Source: Streptomyces cyanogenus (GTDB lineage Bacteria > Actinomycetota > Actinomycetes > Streptomycetales > Streptomycetaceae). From it: a DNA stretch of 64,000 nucleotides. The translations under genes and the position numbers were made by a program. Location of the stretch: NCBI RefSeq assembly GCF_017526105.1, contig NZ_CP071839.1:5719001-5783000 (forward strand), given 5' to 3'. Below, one piece after another: positions 26,673-34,947 of the stretch. Under the pieces are notes generated by a model. It saw only the letters and a program-made list of their open reading frames with translations, ran no database searches and was not told the DNA's origin. The first letter of the stretch is position 1. Every line of letters begins with the position of its first letter.

Positions 26673-26932
26673 TTCGCCGCACCCCCGTTCGCACCCTTGC
26701 GGGCGCGCTGGTCACGCTGCCAGAGCTTGTACGCCAGCATGGTGAGCGCGGTGGAGATCAGCACCCAGAGCATCTGGTACCAGTAGAAGAACGGGATCCC
26801 GATGAACGCGGGGTCGGTCTTGGCGTACGAGCCGACCCAGAGCATCGCCACGAAGGGCGCGACGAGACACAGTGCGATGATCACCCGGCCCGGCGTCACC
26901 ACCGGTGGTCTCACTTCAGGCGTTTCGGACAT
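26669..26932 (-). CDS. DUF3311 small membrane protein, symporter partner
   Basis: An 87-residue protein with two hydrophobic helices (about 17-38 and 48-67, with FYWYQMLWVLISTALTML) and a basic C-terminus, the usual DUF3311 architecture. Its stop overlaps the symporter start (ATGA), implying a fixed complex. Likely an accessory subunit of the transporter; the exact role is unknown. Its promoter must lie in the roughly 120 bases before the dasR 3' end. Confidence 0.85.
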   Translation of the reverse strand: MSETPEVRPPVVTPGRVIIALCLVAPFVAMLWVGSYAKTDPAFIGIPFFYWYQMLWVLISTALTMLAYKLWQRDQRARKGANGGAAK

Positions 26933-27055
26933 GCCACGGCTCCGTCCCCTCGCTGATCACCTGGGTAATGCGCAGGCAATCTAGGTGACGCCGTCGTGGC
27001 AGTGGAAGACCTCGTCCGCATCTCGGTATATCGATTCAGCGAACGTGCCTGGCGG

Positions 27056-27817
27056 TTACTCCGCGGGCCGCTTCAGCCGGGCCACGAACTTGTACCGGTC
27101 CCCGCGGTACACCGAGCGCACCCACTCCACCGGCTGGCCCTCGCGGTCCAGCGAGTGCCGGGAGAGCATCAGCATCGGCAGGCCCACGTCGGTGCCGAGC
27201 AGACCCGCCTCGCGCGGGGTGGCCAGGGAGGTCTCGATGGTCTCCTCGGCCTCGGCGAGGTGGACGTCGTAGACCTCGGCGAGCGCGGTGTACAGCGAGG
27301 TGTACTTCGCCAGCGAGCGTCTGAGCGCCGGGAAGCGCTTGGCGGACAGGTGGGTGGTCTCGATCGCCATCGGCTCGCCGTTGGCCATGCGCAGCCGCTC
27401 GATGCGCAGCACGCGCCCGCCGGGGGCGATGTCGAGCAGCTCGGCGAGCCGGTCGTCGGCGGTGATGTACCCGATGTCCAGCAGCTGCGAGGTCGGCTCC
27501 AGGCCCTGGGCGCGCATGTCCTCGGTGTAGGAGGTGAGCTGGAGGGCCTGGGAGACCTTGGGCTTGGCCACGAAGGTGCCCTTGCCCTGGATGCGTTCCA
27601 GCCGGCCCTCCACCACCAGCTCCTGCAGGGCCTGGCGCACCGTGGTGCGGGAGGTGTCGAACTCGGCGGCCAGCGTGCGCTCCGGCGGGACCGGCGTGCC
27701 CGGCGCCTGGGTCTCCGTCATGTCGAGCAGGTGCTTCTTCAAGCGGTAGTACTTGGGCACGCGCGCGGTACGGGTGGTGCCGACCTCGTTCTCCGCACTG
27801 CTGACGTCGGTGCTCAT
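27056..27817 (-). CDS. dasR: GntR/HutC-family global regulator DasR
   Basis: A 253-residue regulator. Residues about 20-90 form the GntR winged helix (PPERTLAAEFDTSRTTVRQA, ERIQGKGTFVAKP), and 100-250 the UTRA ligand-binding domain (LRIERLRMANGEPMAIETTH). The sequence corresponds closely to DasR of S. coelicolor, which binds glucosamine-6-phosphate and controls N-acetylglucosamine uptake, chitin use, development and antibiotic onset. The start MSTDVSS at complement 27815-27817 equals the known N-terminus; an upstream in-frame start adds 18 unrelated residues. A DasR-type site lies about 140 bases upstream, suggesting autoregulation. Confidence 0.97.
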   Translation of the reverse strand: MSTDVSSAENEVGTTRTARVPKYYRLKKHLLDMTETQAPGTPVPPERTLAAEFDTSRTTVRQALQELVVEGRLERIQGKGTFVAKPKVSQALQLTSYTEDMRAQGLEPTSQLLDIGYITADDRLAELLDIAPGGRVLRIERLRMANGEPMAIETTHLSAKRFPALRRSLAKYTSLYTALAEVYDVHLAEAEETIETSLATPREAGLLGTDVGLPMLMLSRHSLDREGQPVEWVRSVYRGDRYKFVARLKRPAE

Positions 27818-27955
27818 GCTCTGCCTTCCCGGCTCCGGATGCCGAAAGCGACCGACATCCCCGTCGGCCACGGCTCACATCGTGGCATGGGTTGTCGTGT
27901 CAGCACTCCACCCCGCACGCTCCGTGATCTCCTCTATATACCGTCGCACCCGTTG

Positions 27956-27969
27956 TTGGTCTAGTCCAT
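27956..27969. promoter_or_regulatory. DasR response element (dre) upstream of dasR
   Basis: TTGGTCTAGTCCAT agrees with the dre consensus (A/T)NTGGTCTAGACCAN(A/T) at most core positions. It lies between nagB and dasR, about 140 bases before the dasR start, next to an AT-rich CTCTATATACC stretch at 27931-27941 that may be the promoter. Confidence 0.8.
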
Positions 27970-28018
27970 CGAGCGGGTGAACGATCCCCGCACTCCTCGG
28001 CGGCGGCGCACGCCGGGC

Positions 28019-28804
28019 CTAGATCCCCTGCCACTCCGGCTTGTTGGCGTAGGTGTGGCGGAAGTAGTCGGCCAGCTTCAGCTTGGCCGCGGCGGCCTCG
28101 TCGACGACCACCGTGGCGTGCGGATGCAGCTGGAGCGCCGAGGCGGGGCACACGGCGGCCACCGGCCCCTCGACGGTCGCGGCGACGGCGTCCGCCTTGC
28201 CCTCGCCGGTCGCCAGCAGCACCAGGTGCCGTGCCTCCAGGATCGTCCCGATGCCCTGGGTGATGACGTGGTGCGGGACCTGCTCGATGTCGCCGTCGAA
28301 GAAGCGGGCGTTGTCGATCCGGGTCTGCTCGGTCAGCGTCTTGATCCGGGTGCGCGAGGCGAGGGAGGAGCACGGCTCGTTGAACCCGATGTGCCCGTCG
28401 GTCCCGATGCCGAGCAGCTGGAGGTCCACCCCGCCGGCCTCGGCGAGCGCCCGGTCGTACGCCTCGCACGCCGCCTGGACGTCCTCGGCCGTGCCGTCCG
28501 GGCCCATGAAGGCGTCCATGCCTATCCCGAGCGGCTCCAGCACCTCCCGGCGCAGCACCGAGCGGTAGGACTCGGGGTGGTCCGCGGGCAGCCCCACGTA
28601 CTCGTCGAGCTGCGCGATCCGCGCCCGCGAGGCGTCCACGGCGCCGGAGCGCACCTTGGCGGTGAGTGCCTGGTAGACGGGCAGCGGGGTGGAGCCGGTG
28701 GCCACGCCGAGCAGGGCGTCGGGCTTGCGTCGCAGCAGCTGGGCCATGGCCTCGGCGATCAGCTCGCCGCCCGCCGCGGCGTCCGGAACGATGACAACTT
28801 CCAC
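28019..28804 (-). CDS. nagB: Glucosamine-6-phosphate deaminase
   Basis: A 261-residue isomerase/deaminase converting glucosamine-6-phosphate to fructose-6-phosphate and ammonia, the step that drains the DasR effector. Motifs: GVATGSTPLPVYQAL for phosphate binding, LDEYVGL with the catalytic Asp, and LLGIGTDGHIGFNEP with the ring-opening His. Length is standard. It lies upstream of dasR on the same strand, separated by about 200 bases holding a dre site, and has its own dre about 40 bases before the start. Confidence 0.97.
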   Translation of the reverse strand: MEVVIVPDAAAGGELIAEAMAQLLRRKPDALLGVATGSTPLPVYQALTAKVRSGAVDASRARIAQLDEYVGLPADHPESYRSVLRREVLEPLGIGMDAFMGPDGTAEDVQAACEAYDRALAEAGGVDLQLLGIGTDGHIGFNEPCSSLASRTRIKTLTEQTRIDNARFFDGDIEQVPHHVITQGIGTILEARHLVLLATGEGKADAVAATVEGPVAAVCPASALQLHPHATVVVDEAAAAKLKLADYFRHTYANKPEWQGI

Positions 28805-28842
28805 GCTGGGCCTGCCGTTCTGGAGAGGGCTCTGTGCGTCTA

Positions 28843-28858
28843 GGTGGTTTAGACCAAT
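28843..28858. promoter_or_regulatory. DasR response element (dre) upstream of nagB
   Basis: GGTGGTTTAGACCAAT matches the dre consensus with one core change (TTTAGA for CTAGA). It is about 40 bases before the nagB start, a position that would block transcription when DasR is bound. nagB is an established DasR target in S. coelicolor. Confidence 0.85.
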
Positions 28859-28861
28859 CTA

Positions 28862-29359
28862 ACAGAATCGGGCGTCCGCGGGCGTGGGAAGAGGAGGGGA
28901 AGCCCCGGGAAACTCTCAGGTGGGGAGCCGCGCCGCTCGCGCCCGGGGCCCGGCCCGGTGGTCCGCGACGGCGCGCGACGGGAGGAACCGGAAGCGCTCG
29001 CGGAAATTGCCATGGCCATCTGGCCCCATGATTGACCCGGGCGGGCTAGGCTGCGTGGCATCGCGTGCCGTTGCTCCCACCGTGCGGGGCGCCTCCACAC
29101 CATGGACACGCCATCGTGGTCTAGTCCACAATCGAGTACGACAAGCCTCCGTCTTCCCCGCACAGGAAGGCGGATCGAGGAACCGGAGCTCTCTGCCCTG
29201 ACTGCCCCGGCTCCTCGGCCTTCGGCCGACCGGGACCGCACACCCCACGGCCGATGATGCTCCGGGCTGCGGTGCCGGGAGGGTTGAGGGTCCCTTCCAG
29301 GCGCCGCGGCCCGCGGGTGTTTTTCGGCCACCCGCGAGGCCCCGGGTACGCTCGCAGAC
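28862..29359. other. Long intergenic region between nagB and the sensor kinase, holding a third dre
   Basis: Nearly 500 bases between divergent genes without a convincing coding frame. Besides the dre at 29115-29130 it contains a TTGACC box at 29032-29037 with no obvious partner gene downstream. A GC-rich inverted repeat with a short T-run (GTGTTTTTCGG, near 29320) lies just before the kinase start. Confidence 0.45.
29115..29130. promoter_or_regulatory. Orphan DasR response element (dre)
   Basis: CGTGGTCTAGTCCACA is the best dre in the window: the TGGTCTAGTCCA core departs from the ideal palindrome at a single base. It lies about 310 bases upstream of nagB and 230 bases upstream of the sensor-kinase gene, too far for a simple roadblock of either. 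Confidence 0.8.
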
Positions 29360-30835
29360 GTGCCCTCCATGAACGAACTCGTACGCCAGCACACCGCCCT
29401 CGACGACTCCGACCTCGAGTGGCTCCACCTGCTGGTCTCGGAGTGGCAGCTGCTCTCCGACCTCTCCTTCGCCGACCTGGTGCTGTGGGTCCCCACCCGG
29501 GACGGCACCCGGTACGTCTCGGTCGCCCAGATGCGGCCCAACACCGGCCCGACCTCCTACCAGGACGACATGGTCGGCCACCTCGTCCCGCGCGGCCGGC
29601 GGCCCATGCTGGACGCGGCCCTGGACGAGGGCCGGATCGTGCGCGAGGGCGACCCGGAGTGGCGCGAGGAGGTCCCCGTACGGGTCGAGTCCATCCCCGT
29701 ACGGCGTGAGGGCCGCGTCCTCGGCGTGATCGCCCGGAACACCAACCTGCTCACCGTGCGCACCCCGAGCCGCCTGGAGCTGACCTACCTCCAGAGCGCC
29801 TCCGACCTGGCGCAGATGATCGCGGCCGGCTCCTTCCCGTTCCCCGACCAGCAGGTCGACATGGACGCCTCCCCGCGCGTCGGCGACGGCCTGATCCGGC
29901 TGGACGCGGACGGCATCGTCCAGTACGCCTCCCCGAACGCCCTGTCCGCCTACCACCGTCTCGGCCTCGCCGCCGACCTGGTCGGCCACCACCTCGGGCA
30001 GACCACCGCCGAACTCGCCCCGACCAGGGGGCCGGTGGACGAGGCGCTCGCCAAGGTGGCCAGCGGCTGGGCGCCGCGCGAGTTCGAGATCGAGGCCCAC
30101 GACGGCGTCATCCAGTTCCGGGCCATCCCGCTCAAGCCCAAGGGGACGCGCATCGGTTCGCTGGTGCTGCTCCGGGACGTCACCGAGCTGCGCCGCCGCG
30201 AACGCGAGCTGATCACCAAGGACGCCACCATCCGGGAGATCCACCACCGGGTGAAGAACAACCTCCAGACGGTCGCCGCGCTGCTCCGGCTCCAGGCCCG
30301 GCGCATCGACTCCGAGCGCGGCCGGGAGGCGCTGGAGGAGGCGGTCCGCCGGGTCGGCTCCATCGCCATCGTGCATGAGACGCTGTCTCAGAACCTGGAC
30401 GAGCGGGTGGAGTTCGACGACATCGCCGACCGGGTGCTCGCCATGGTCGCCGAGATCTCGCCGGGCAAGGTGACCGGCCGGCGCAGCGGACGGTTCGGCA
30501 TACTCGACGCTGAGGTCGCCACCCCGCTGTCCATGGTCCTCACCGAGATCCTGCAGAACGCCCTGGAGCACGGCTTCCGCGAGGGCGACACCGGCACGGT
30601 CGAGGTCTCGGCGGTCCGGGGCGGCACCACCAAGGAGGCCCGGCTGCTGGTCACCGTCCAGGACGACGGCGTCGGCCTGCCCGAGGGCTTCGACCCGCAC
30701 CGCTCGGGCAACCTCGGCCTGCAGATCGTACGGACGCTGGTGGAGGGCGAGTTGGGCGGCACGTTCGACATGGTGCCGGCGCCGGAGCGGGGGACCCGGG
30801 TGATCCTCGACATCCCGGTGCGCGCACAGAAGTGA
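29360..30835 (+). CDS. Sensor histidine kinase with GAF-like and PAS domains (PdtaS-like)
   Basis: A 491-residue soluble kinase. Residues about 10-150 resemble the N-terminal GAF-like domain of PdtaS, 175-285 a PAS domain (LIRLDADGIVQYASPNAL to GSLVLLRDVTELRRR), 295-370 a HisKA_2 dimerisation domain with the phospho-acceptor in REIHHRVKNNLQTVAALL, and 390-490 an ATPase domain (EILQNALEHGF, DDGVGLPEG, GNLGLQIVRTLV). This matches mycobacterial PdtaS, whose partner is an ANTAR RNA-binding regulator; no partner is nearby. GTG 29360 is given as start; ATG 29369 is equally possible, and neither has a clear ribosome site. Confidence 0.88.
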   Translation: MPSMNELVRQHTALDDSDLEWLHLLVSEWQLLSDLSFADLVLWVPTRDGTRYVSVAQMRPNTGPTSYQDDMVGHLVPRGRRPMLDAALDEGRIVREGDPEWREEVPVRVESIPVRREGRVLGVIARNTNLLTVRTPSRLELTYLQSASDLAQMIAAGSFPFPDQQVDMDASPRVGDGLIRLDADGIVQYASPNALSAYHRLGLAADLVGHHLGQTTAELAPTRGPVDEALAKVASGWAPREFEIEAHDGVIQFRAIPLKPKGTRIGSLVLLRDVTELRRRERELITKDATIREIHHRVKNNLQTVAALLRLQARRIDSERGREALEEAVRRVGSIAIVHETLSQNLDERVEFDDIADRVLAMVAEISPGKVTGRRSGRFGILDAEVATPLSMVLTEILQNALEHGFREGDTGTVEVSAVRGGTTKEARLLVTVQDDGVGLPEGFDPHRSGNLGLQIVRTLVEGELGGTFDMVPAPERGTRVILDIPVRAQK

Positions 30836-30870
30836 GCCGACGGGCTCACCGGAGAGCGGGCACAGCAAAA

Positions 30871-30897
30871 AGCCCCGGACCACCGTTGGTCCGAGGC
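30871..30897 (-). terminator. Intrinsic terminator between sensor kinase and wblE
   Basis: AGCC-CGGACCA and TGGTCCG-GGCT form a strong hairpin. Read on the minus strand it is followed by a T-run (GGGGCTTTTTGC), so it is a proper intrinsic terminator for wblE; it probably also stops the convergent kinase transcript. Confidence 0.85.
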
Positions 30898-30996
30898 TGA
30901 TGCTCGTTGATGAACTGCGCGCTGCGGCTCGGGGGCGGGAGATGCGTACGTGCTGTGCGCGCCGCCAAGCTCAGGCTGTCAGCAGGGGTGGGTGTG

Positions 30997-31254
30997 TCAG
31001 GCGGAGGCCTGACGAGCCCGGTTGCGAGCGGCGCGGCGCTTCATGGCGCGGCGCTCGTCCTCGCTGAGACCACCCCAGACGCCGGAGTCCTGGCCGGACT
31101 CGAGCGCCCACTGCAGACACTGCTCGATCACCGGGCAGCGACGGCAGACGGCCTTGGCTTCCTCGATCTGCAGCAGCGCAGGACCGGTGTTGCCGATGGG
31201 GAAGAAGAGCTCGGGGTCTTCCTCGCGGCAAACGGCGTTGTGACGCCAGTCCAT
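30997..31254 (-). CDS. wblE: WhiB-family iron-sulfur regulator WblE (WhiB1 orthologue)
   Basis: An 85-residue protein with the four cluster ligands Cys9, Cys37, Cys40 and Cys46 (C-x2-C-x5-C), the GVWGG turn at 58-62 and a basic tail (RRAMKRRAARNRAR). The sequence pattern corresponds to WhiB1 of mycobacteria, a [4Fe-4S] protein that binds the principal sigma factor and reacts with nitric oxide. WblE is the conserved, probably essential member of the Streptomyces family. AAGGAGAGG lies about eight bases before the ATG. A terminator follows. Confidence 0.97.
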   Translation of the reverse strand: MDWRHNAVCREEDPELFFPIGNTGPALLQIEEAKAVCRRCPVIEQCLQWALESGQDSGVWGGLSEDERRAMKRRAARNRARQASA

Positions 31255-31575
31255 GGCTGCTACCTCTCCTTGGTATTACGTGCAAGTTGCTTGTGAATGT
31301 GAACGCTTTCACGAATCCCTCAACAAGTGAAGGGCCGACCGCCGAGTCTTCACCCGGCGTGGTCCTGTGTTTGTAGAGGGGTTCCGGTGATCAGTGGAGG
31401 CCGGTGTTGCGGGCCGTCCCGATCGCCACGTAGAGACTCGCAAACCTCAGCGGCGGATACAACCCCTTCCGGAAAGTTTTTTTTGATTCCTCGGTGTCGA
31501 CTAGGTCACAGCCGTACTTCCATGGGGTGGATCCTGGCCTAAACGTTCGAGTGAAAGGACTTTCGGCCGTTCCGC
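31255..31575. other. Long AT-richer leader/promoter region of wblE
   Basis: About 320 bases. Read toward wblE it holds an A8 run next to the palindrome TTCCGGAA (complement 31468-31486), the low-GC stretch GGTTTGCGAGTCTCTACG, and an imperfect palindrome GTGAACGCTTTCAC at 31299-31312 about 45 bases before the start. The length suggests a long 5' leader or several promoters. A 62-codon minus-strand frame (31391-31579) overlaps the end of the lipid kinase but is not called. Confidence 0.5.
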
Positions 31576-32544
31576 TCACACAATCACACGCAGTGCACGG
31601 CGTACGCCTGTGAACGTCACGCTCGTACGCAGCCCCAGGTGGTCACCGTCCATCTGCAGAGGCAGAGGCGCCTTCGAATGCAAGGTGAACTGGTCCAGAT
31701 CGTGCAGGGACAGGGCGTGCTTCCCGTGTGGGCCCCGCTCGGGGGACGAAGTGAGCAACTGGGTGCCATACCGGGCAACAGCGGCGGTCGACAGGCGGCT
31801 GAGACCGAGTACGTCGATGCCGGTGTCGAACGAGGCCTTAGGTGACGTATACATCGGGCGATTACCGAGATACGTCCACGGGGACGTGTTCGAGACTATG
31901 GCGACGACGAGATCCCCGACGGGGTCCGCGCCGGGCCGTTCGAGCGTGATCGTGCCGTGCCGGCGGTTCGGCTCGCCGAGGAACTGCCGGATCACCTGCC
32001 GGACGTACAGCGCGTGCGTCGACTTCTTCCCGCGCTCGCGCTGCTGCTCGACCCGGCCCACCACGCCCGCGTCGAAGCCGAGCCCGGCGTTGAACGTGAA
32101 CCAGCGGGCCGGCACCGCCTCGTCCTCGGTGCCCGGCGTGCCCGAGGTCAGCCCGAGGCCGACGACCCGCTCGCTGCCCTCCCGGAGCGCGTCCAGCAGG
32201 GCGCCGGTGGCCTCGACGGGGTCGTTGGGCAGGCCCAGGGCGCGGGCGAAGACGTTCGTGGAACCGCCGGGGACGACGGCGAGACCGGGGAGGCGGTCGG
32301 GGTCGGGACCGGCGTGCAGGAGGCCGTTGACGACCTCGTTGACCGTGCCGTCGCCGCCGAGGGCCACCACCAGGTCGATGTCGTCGCTCTCCGCCGCCTG
32401 TCGGCCAAGATCGCGGGCGTGGCCGCGGTACTCGGTGGTGACCGCCTCCAGCTTCATCTCGCTCGCCAGCGCGTGGATCAGCACATCACGCCTGCGTGCG
32501 CTTGTGGTGGTTGCCGCCGGATTGACCACGAGGAGTGCACGCAT
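31576..32544 (-). CDS. Diacylglycerol kinase-family lipid kinase
   Basis: A 322-residue cytoplasmic enzyme of the DAGK/sphingosine kinase/YegS fold. The nucleotide motif VVALGGDGTVNEVVNGL (GGDGT at 63-67) and the PGGSTNVFARALGLP block are diagnostic; the second domain has the lipid-side beta sandwich. Likely phosphorylates diacylglycerol or a related lipid using ATP; exact substrate unknown. It is in line with wblE, about 320 bases upstream. The start ATG begins the fold directly (MRALLVVNPAATT). Confidence 0.9.
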   Translation of the reverse strand: MRALLVVNPAATTTSARRRDVLIHALASEMKLEAVTTEYRGHARDLGRQAAESDDIDLVVALGGDGTVNEVVNGLLHAGPDPDRLPGLAVVPGGSTNVFARALGLPNDPVEATGALLDALREGSERVVGLGLTSGTPGTEDEAVPARWFTFNAGLGFDAGVVGRVEQQRERGKKSTHALYVRQVIRQFLGEPNRRHGTITLERPGADPVGDLVVAIVSNTSPWTYLGNRPMYTSPKASFDTGIDVLGLSRLSTAAVARYGTQLLTSSPERGPHGKHALSLHDLDQFTLHSKAPLPLQMDGDHLGLRTSVTFTGVRRALRVIV

Positions 32545-32679
32545 GCATGGCAGCGTACCTACTGGGGGGTACAGGGCCCAGCCCGAGGTAGGGATCCGGT
32601 AAGAGACCGGGCGTGAGCCTGCACACTCGGGGGCGCGGGGCGCCGCGGTGCGCCCGCGCAGGAGGGCTACCCTGCTGGG

Positions 32680-33132
32680 GTGAGCAGTCAGCAGAACCCC
32701 GCCCCGGACACCGCCGAAGCCGCCGCGGCCGCGGAGCCGCGCCCGCGCCGGCTGACGTACGCGGCGGCGCTGGCCGCGCTGGAGGGCACCGCCCTGCTGG
32801 CCGGCGGCCTGTGGGTGCTCGTCCTCGGACTGACCGGCGCCCCGGACGACCGGCAGCAGGCCGTCACCCTCGGGATCACCCTGGCCGTGCTCGCGCTGCT
32901 GCCGCTGCTCGCCGCGCGCGGTCTGCTGCTGCGGCGCGGCTGGAGCCGGGGCCCCGCGGTGATCACCCAGGTCATGGCCCTTCCGGTGGCCTACAACCTG
33001 CTCCGGGCCGACAGCATGGCCATCCCGGCGGGCATCGCCCTCGCGGTGGTCGCCGTGGCGGCGCTGGTGCTCCTCGTCAACGGCGAGACGACCCGGGCCC
33101 TCGGGATCAAGGGACCGGGCCGGGCCGAGTAG
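32680..33132 (+). CDS. Integral membrane protein, hypothetical
   Basis: A 150-residue protein: a charged, Ala/Glu-rich cytoplasmic N-terminus (1-25), then four hydrophobic segments (about 27-50, 62-82, 95-112, 115-136). GTG 32680 is preceded by a GGG-rich site. Homologues are common in Streptomyces next to the lipid kinase and sigH loci but have no known function. It is convergent with sigH, with a hairpin between them. Confidence 0.75.
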   Translation: MSSQQNPAPDTAEAAAAAEPRPRRLTYAAALAALEGTALLAGGLWVLVLGLTGAPDDRQQAVTLGITLAVLALLPLLAARGLLLRRGWSRGPAVITQVMALPVAYNLLRADSMAIPAGIALAVVAVAALVLLVNGETTRALGIKGPGRAE

Positions 33133-33157
33133 CGCCCGCGGGGAGGGCCGTCACCGA

Positions 33158-33182
33158 GCGGGCTTCCCCGAGCGGGGCCCGC
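33158..33182. terminator. Hairpin between the membrane protein gene and sigH
   Basis: GCGGG-ctt-CCCC pairs with GGGG-c-CCCGC around a 4-base loop. It lies 12 bases after sigH on the minus strand and could serve both convergent transcripts. No T-tract. Confidence 0.45.
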
Positions 33183-33193
33183 CGGCGCGGCGC

Positions 33194-34324
33194 TCACTCC
33201 TCGACGAGGAGCTTCTCCCGCAGCTGGGCCAGTGTGCGGGCCAGCAGCCGGGAGACGTGCATCTGCGAGATGCCGACCTCCTGCGCGATCTGCGACTGGG
33301 TCATGTTCCCGAAGAAACGCAGCAGCAGGATCCGCTTCTCGCGCGGCGGCAGGTCCTCCAGCAGCGGCTTGAGGGACTCGCGGTACTCCACGCCCTCCAG
33401 CGCCTCGTCCTCGGCGCCCAGGGTGTCGGCGACCGCCGGCGACTCGTCGTCCGTGTCGGGGACGTCCAGGGACAGCGTGGAGTACGCGTTCGCGGACTCC
33501 AGGCCCTCCAGGACCTCCTCCTCCGAGATGGCGAGCTTCTCGGCCAGCTCGTGGACCGTGGGGGAGCGGCCGTGCAGCTGGGACAGCTCGGCCGTGGCGG
33601 TGGTCAGCGACAGCCGCAGCTCCTGCAGCCGGCGCGGCACCCGGACCGCCCAGCCCTTGTCGCGGAAGTGGCGCTTGATCTCGCCGACCACGGTCGGAGT
33701 GGCGTACGTGGAGAACTCCACGCCGCGCTCGGGGTCGAACCGGTCGACGGACTTGATCAGACCGATCGTGGCGACCTGGGTGAGGTCGTCCAGCGGTTCG
33801 CCGCGGTTGCGGAACCGGCGCGCCAGGTGCTCCACGAGCGGCAGGTGCATACGGACCAGCTGGTTACGCAGCTCCGCGTACTCCGCGCTGCCCGCGTTCA
33901 GCTTGCGCAGTTCCACGAACATCGCCCGCGCCCCGCTGCGGTCCTGGGGGCCGTGCTGTACGGCCCGCACGGCCTCCGCACCCAGCGCCTCCTGCTCGGC
34001 GTCTCGCTCATGCTCGCTCATCGTCCCGCCCGTAGCCCTTCCCCGAGCCGTGGCCCCCGCTCGGCCGGGATCGGCGCCGTCGCGTGCCTCCGGTGGCGTG
34101 CCCTGTCCGGCACCGTCACCGTCGACCCGCGCGGAGTCGTCCTCCGGGTGCGGCCTGGCCTGCTCGGGGATGCCGTCGATGCCGTCCGCCATGCGCCGGG
34201 AACCGTCCCGGGGGCCCGCCCCGGAGGTCTCGGCGCTGCTCGACCAGGAGGCACCCCCGTCCCCGGTCGGCAGCTCACGCGTGCCGCGCTCTTCGTCCCG
34301 CACCGGCCCGTCCCCGTTCCTCAC
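33194..34324 (-). CDS. sigH: SigB/SigF-family stress sigma factor SigH
   Basis: A 376-residue sigma factor of the general-stress group. The C-terminal ~250 residues hold region 2 (VEHLARRFRNRGEPLDDLTQ, ATIGLIKSVDRFD), region 3 and region 4 (FFGNMTQSQIAQEVGISQMH). The first ~110 residues are a low-complexity acidic and Gly-rich extension. The GTG start at complement 34322-34324 overlaps the prsH stop (GTGA), so anti-sigma and sigma are coupled. Internal starts (MADGID, MSEHERD) could give shorter forms; in S. coelicolor several SigH isoforms of different size exist. It controls osmotic and septation-related responses there. Confidence 0.92.
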   Translation of the reverse strand: MRNGDGPVRDEERGTRELPTGDGGASWSSSAETSGAGPRDGSRRMADGIDGIPEQARPHPEDDSARVDGDGAGQGTPPEARDGADPGRAGATARGRATGGTMSEHERDAEQEALGAEAVRAVQHGPQDRSGARAMFVELRKLNAGSAEYAELRNQLVRMHLPLVEHLARRFRNRGEPLDDLTQVATIGLIKSVDRFDPERGVEFSTYATPTVVGEIKRHFRDKGWAVRVPRRLQELRLSLTTATAELSQLHGRSPTVHELAEKLAISEEEVLEGLESANAYSTLSLDVPDTDDESPAVADTLGAEDEALEGVEYRESLKPLLEDLPPREKRILLLRFFGNMTQSQIAQEVGISQMHVSRLLARTLAQLREKLLVEE

Positions 34325-34749
34325 GCCGGCCCGGGGCCGGCGCCGCGCTGTTTGTAGAGGCTGATCGACACCGTCTTGTCCTCGTCCACGGCGGACGAGA
34401 CCTTGCCCGCGAGGGCCGACAGCACGGTCCAGGCGAAAGTGTCCCGCGAGGGGGCGTGGCCGTCCGTGGTCGGCGCCGACACGGTGACCTCCAGCGAGTC
34501 GTCGACGAGCCGGAAGACACAGCTGAGCACCGAGCCGGGCACGGCCTGCTGGAGCAGGATCGCGCAGGCCTCGTCCACGGCGATGCGCAGGTCCTCGATC
34601 TCGTCCAGGGTGAAGTCCAAGCGGGCCGCCAGACCGGCCGTGGCCGTCCGCAGCACCGACAGGTAGGCACCCGCAGCCGGCAGCCGGACTTCCACGAAGT
34701 CCTGGTTCGCCGCGGGTTCGCCTGCGATCTGGGACACCCTCACCTCCAT
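34321..34749 (-). CDS. prsH: Anti-sigma factor PrsH/UshX (RsbW-like)
   Basis: A 142-residue GHKL ATPase-fold protein of the RsbW family, partner and antagonist of SigH. The fold is visible from RLPAAGAYLSVLRTATAGLA through RIAVDEACAILLQQ to FAWTVLSALA. The N-box Asn usual in such kinases is not obvious (DEACAILLQQAV), so kinase activity may be weak or lost and it may act by binding alone. It is the first gene of the operon; a SigB-type promoter lies about 200 bases upstream. Confidence 0.88.
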   Translation of the reverse strand: MEVRVSQIAGEPAANQDFVEVRLPAAGAYLSVLRTATAGLAARLDFTLDEIEDLRIAVDEACAILLQQAVPGSVLSCVFRLVDDSLEVTVSAPTTDGHAPSRDTFAWTVLSALAGKVSSAVDEDKTVSISLYKQRGAGPGPA

Positions 34750-34947
34750 GGTGGTACAAGCTTTACGGGGCCGAAGGTTCGCCCCCCGGGGTAACGCGTA
34801 CGTGGTTCAAGCGGTGACGCTATCGCGCTCCGAACGTTTCTGTCCCGGGACCCCAACCCCCTGGCGTCACTCACAGTAAAGCTGTGGATACGCTCCGTGT
34901 CTAGAGGGTTTGCGGGCCCAAAAGGGAAGAGCGCGCGCCGGGTTGAC

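Noticed and set aside
31461..31490. Intrinsic terminator at TTCCGGAA plus T8 on the plus strand
   Set aside because: The palindrome has no loop, and no plus-strand gene ends nearby.
31391..31579. 62-codon minus-strand frame between the lipid kinase and wblE
   Set aside because: The GTG overlaps the lipid-kinase stop, which is suggestive, but codon use is atypical (A8 run, low GC3), no ribosome site is evident and it covers the wblE promoter region.
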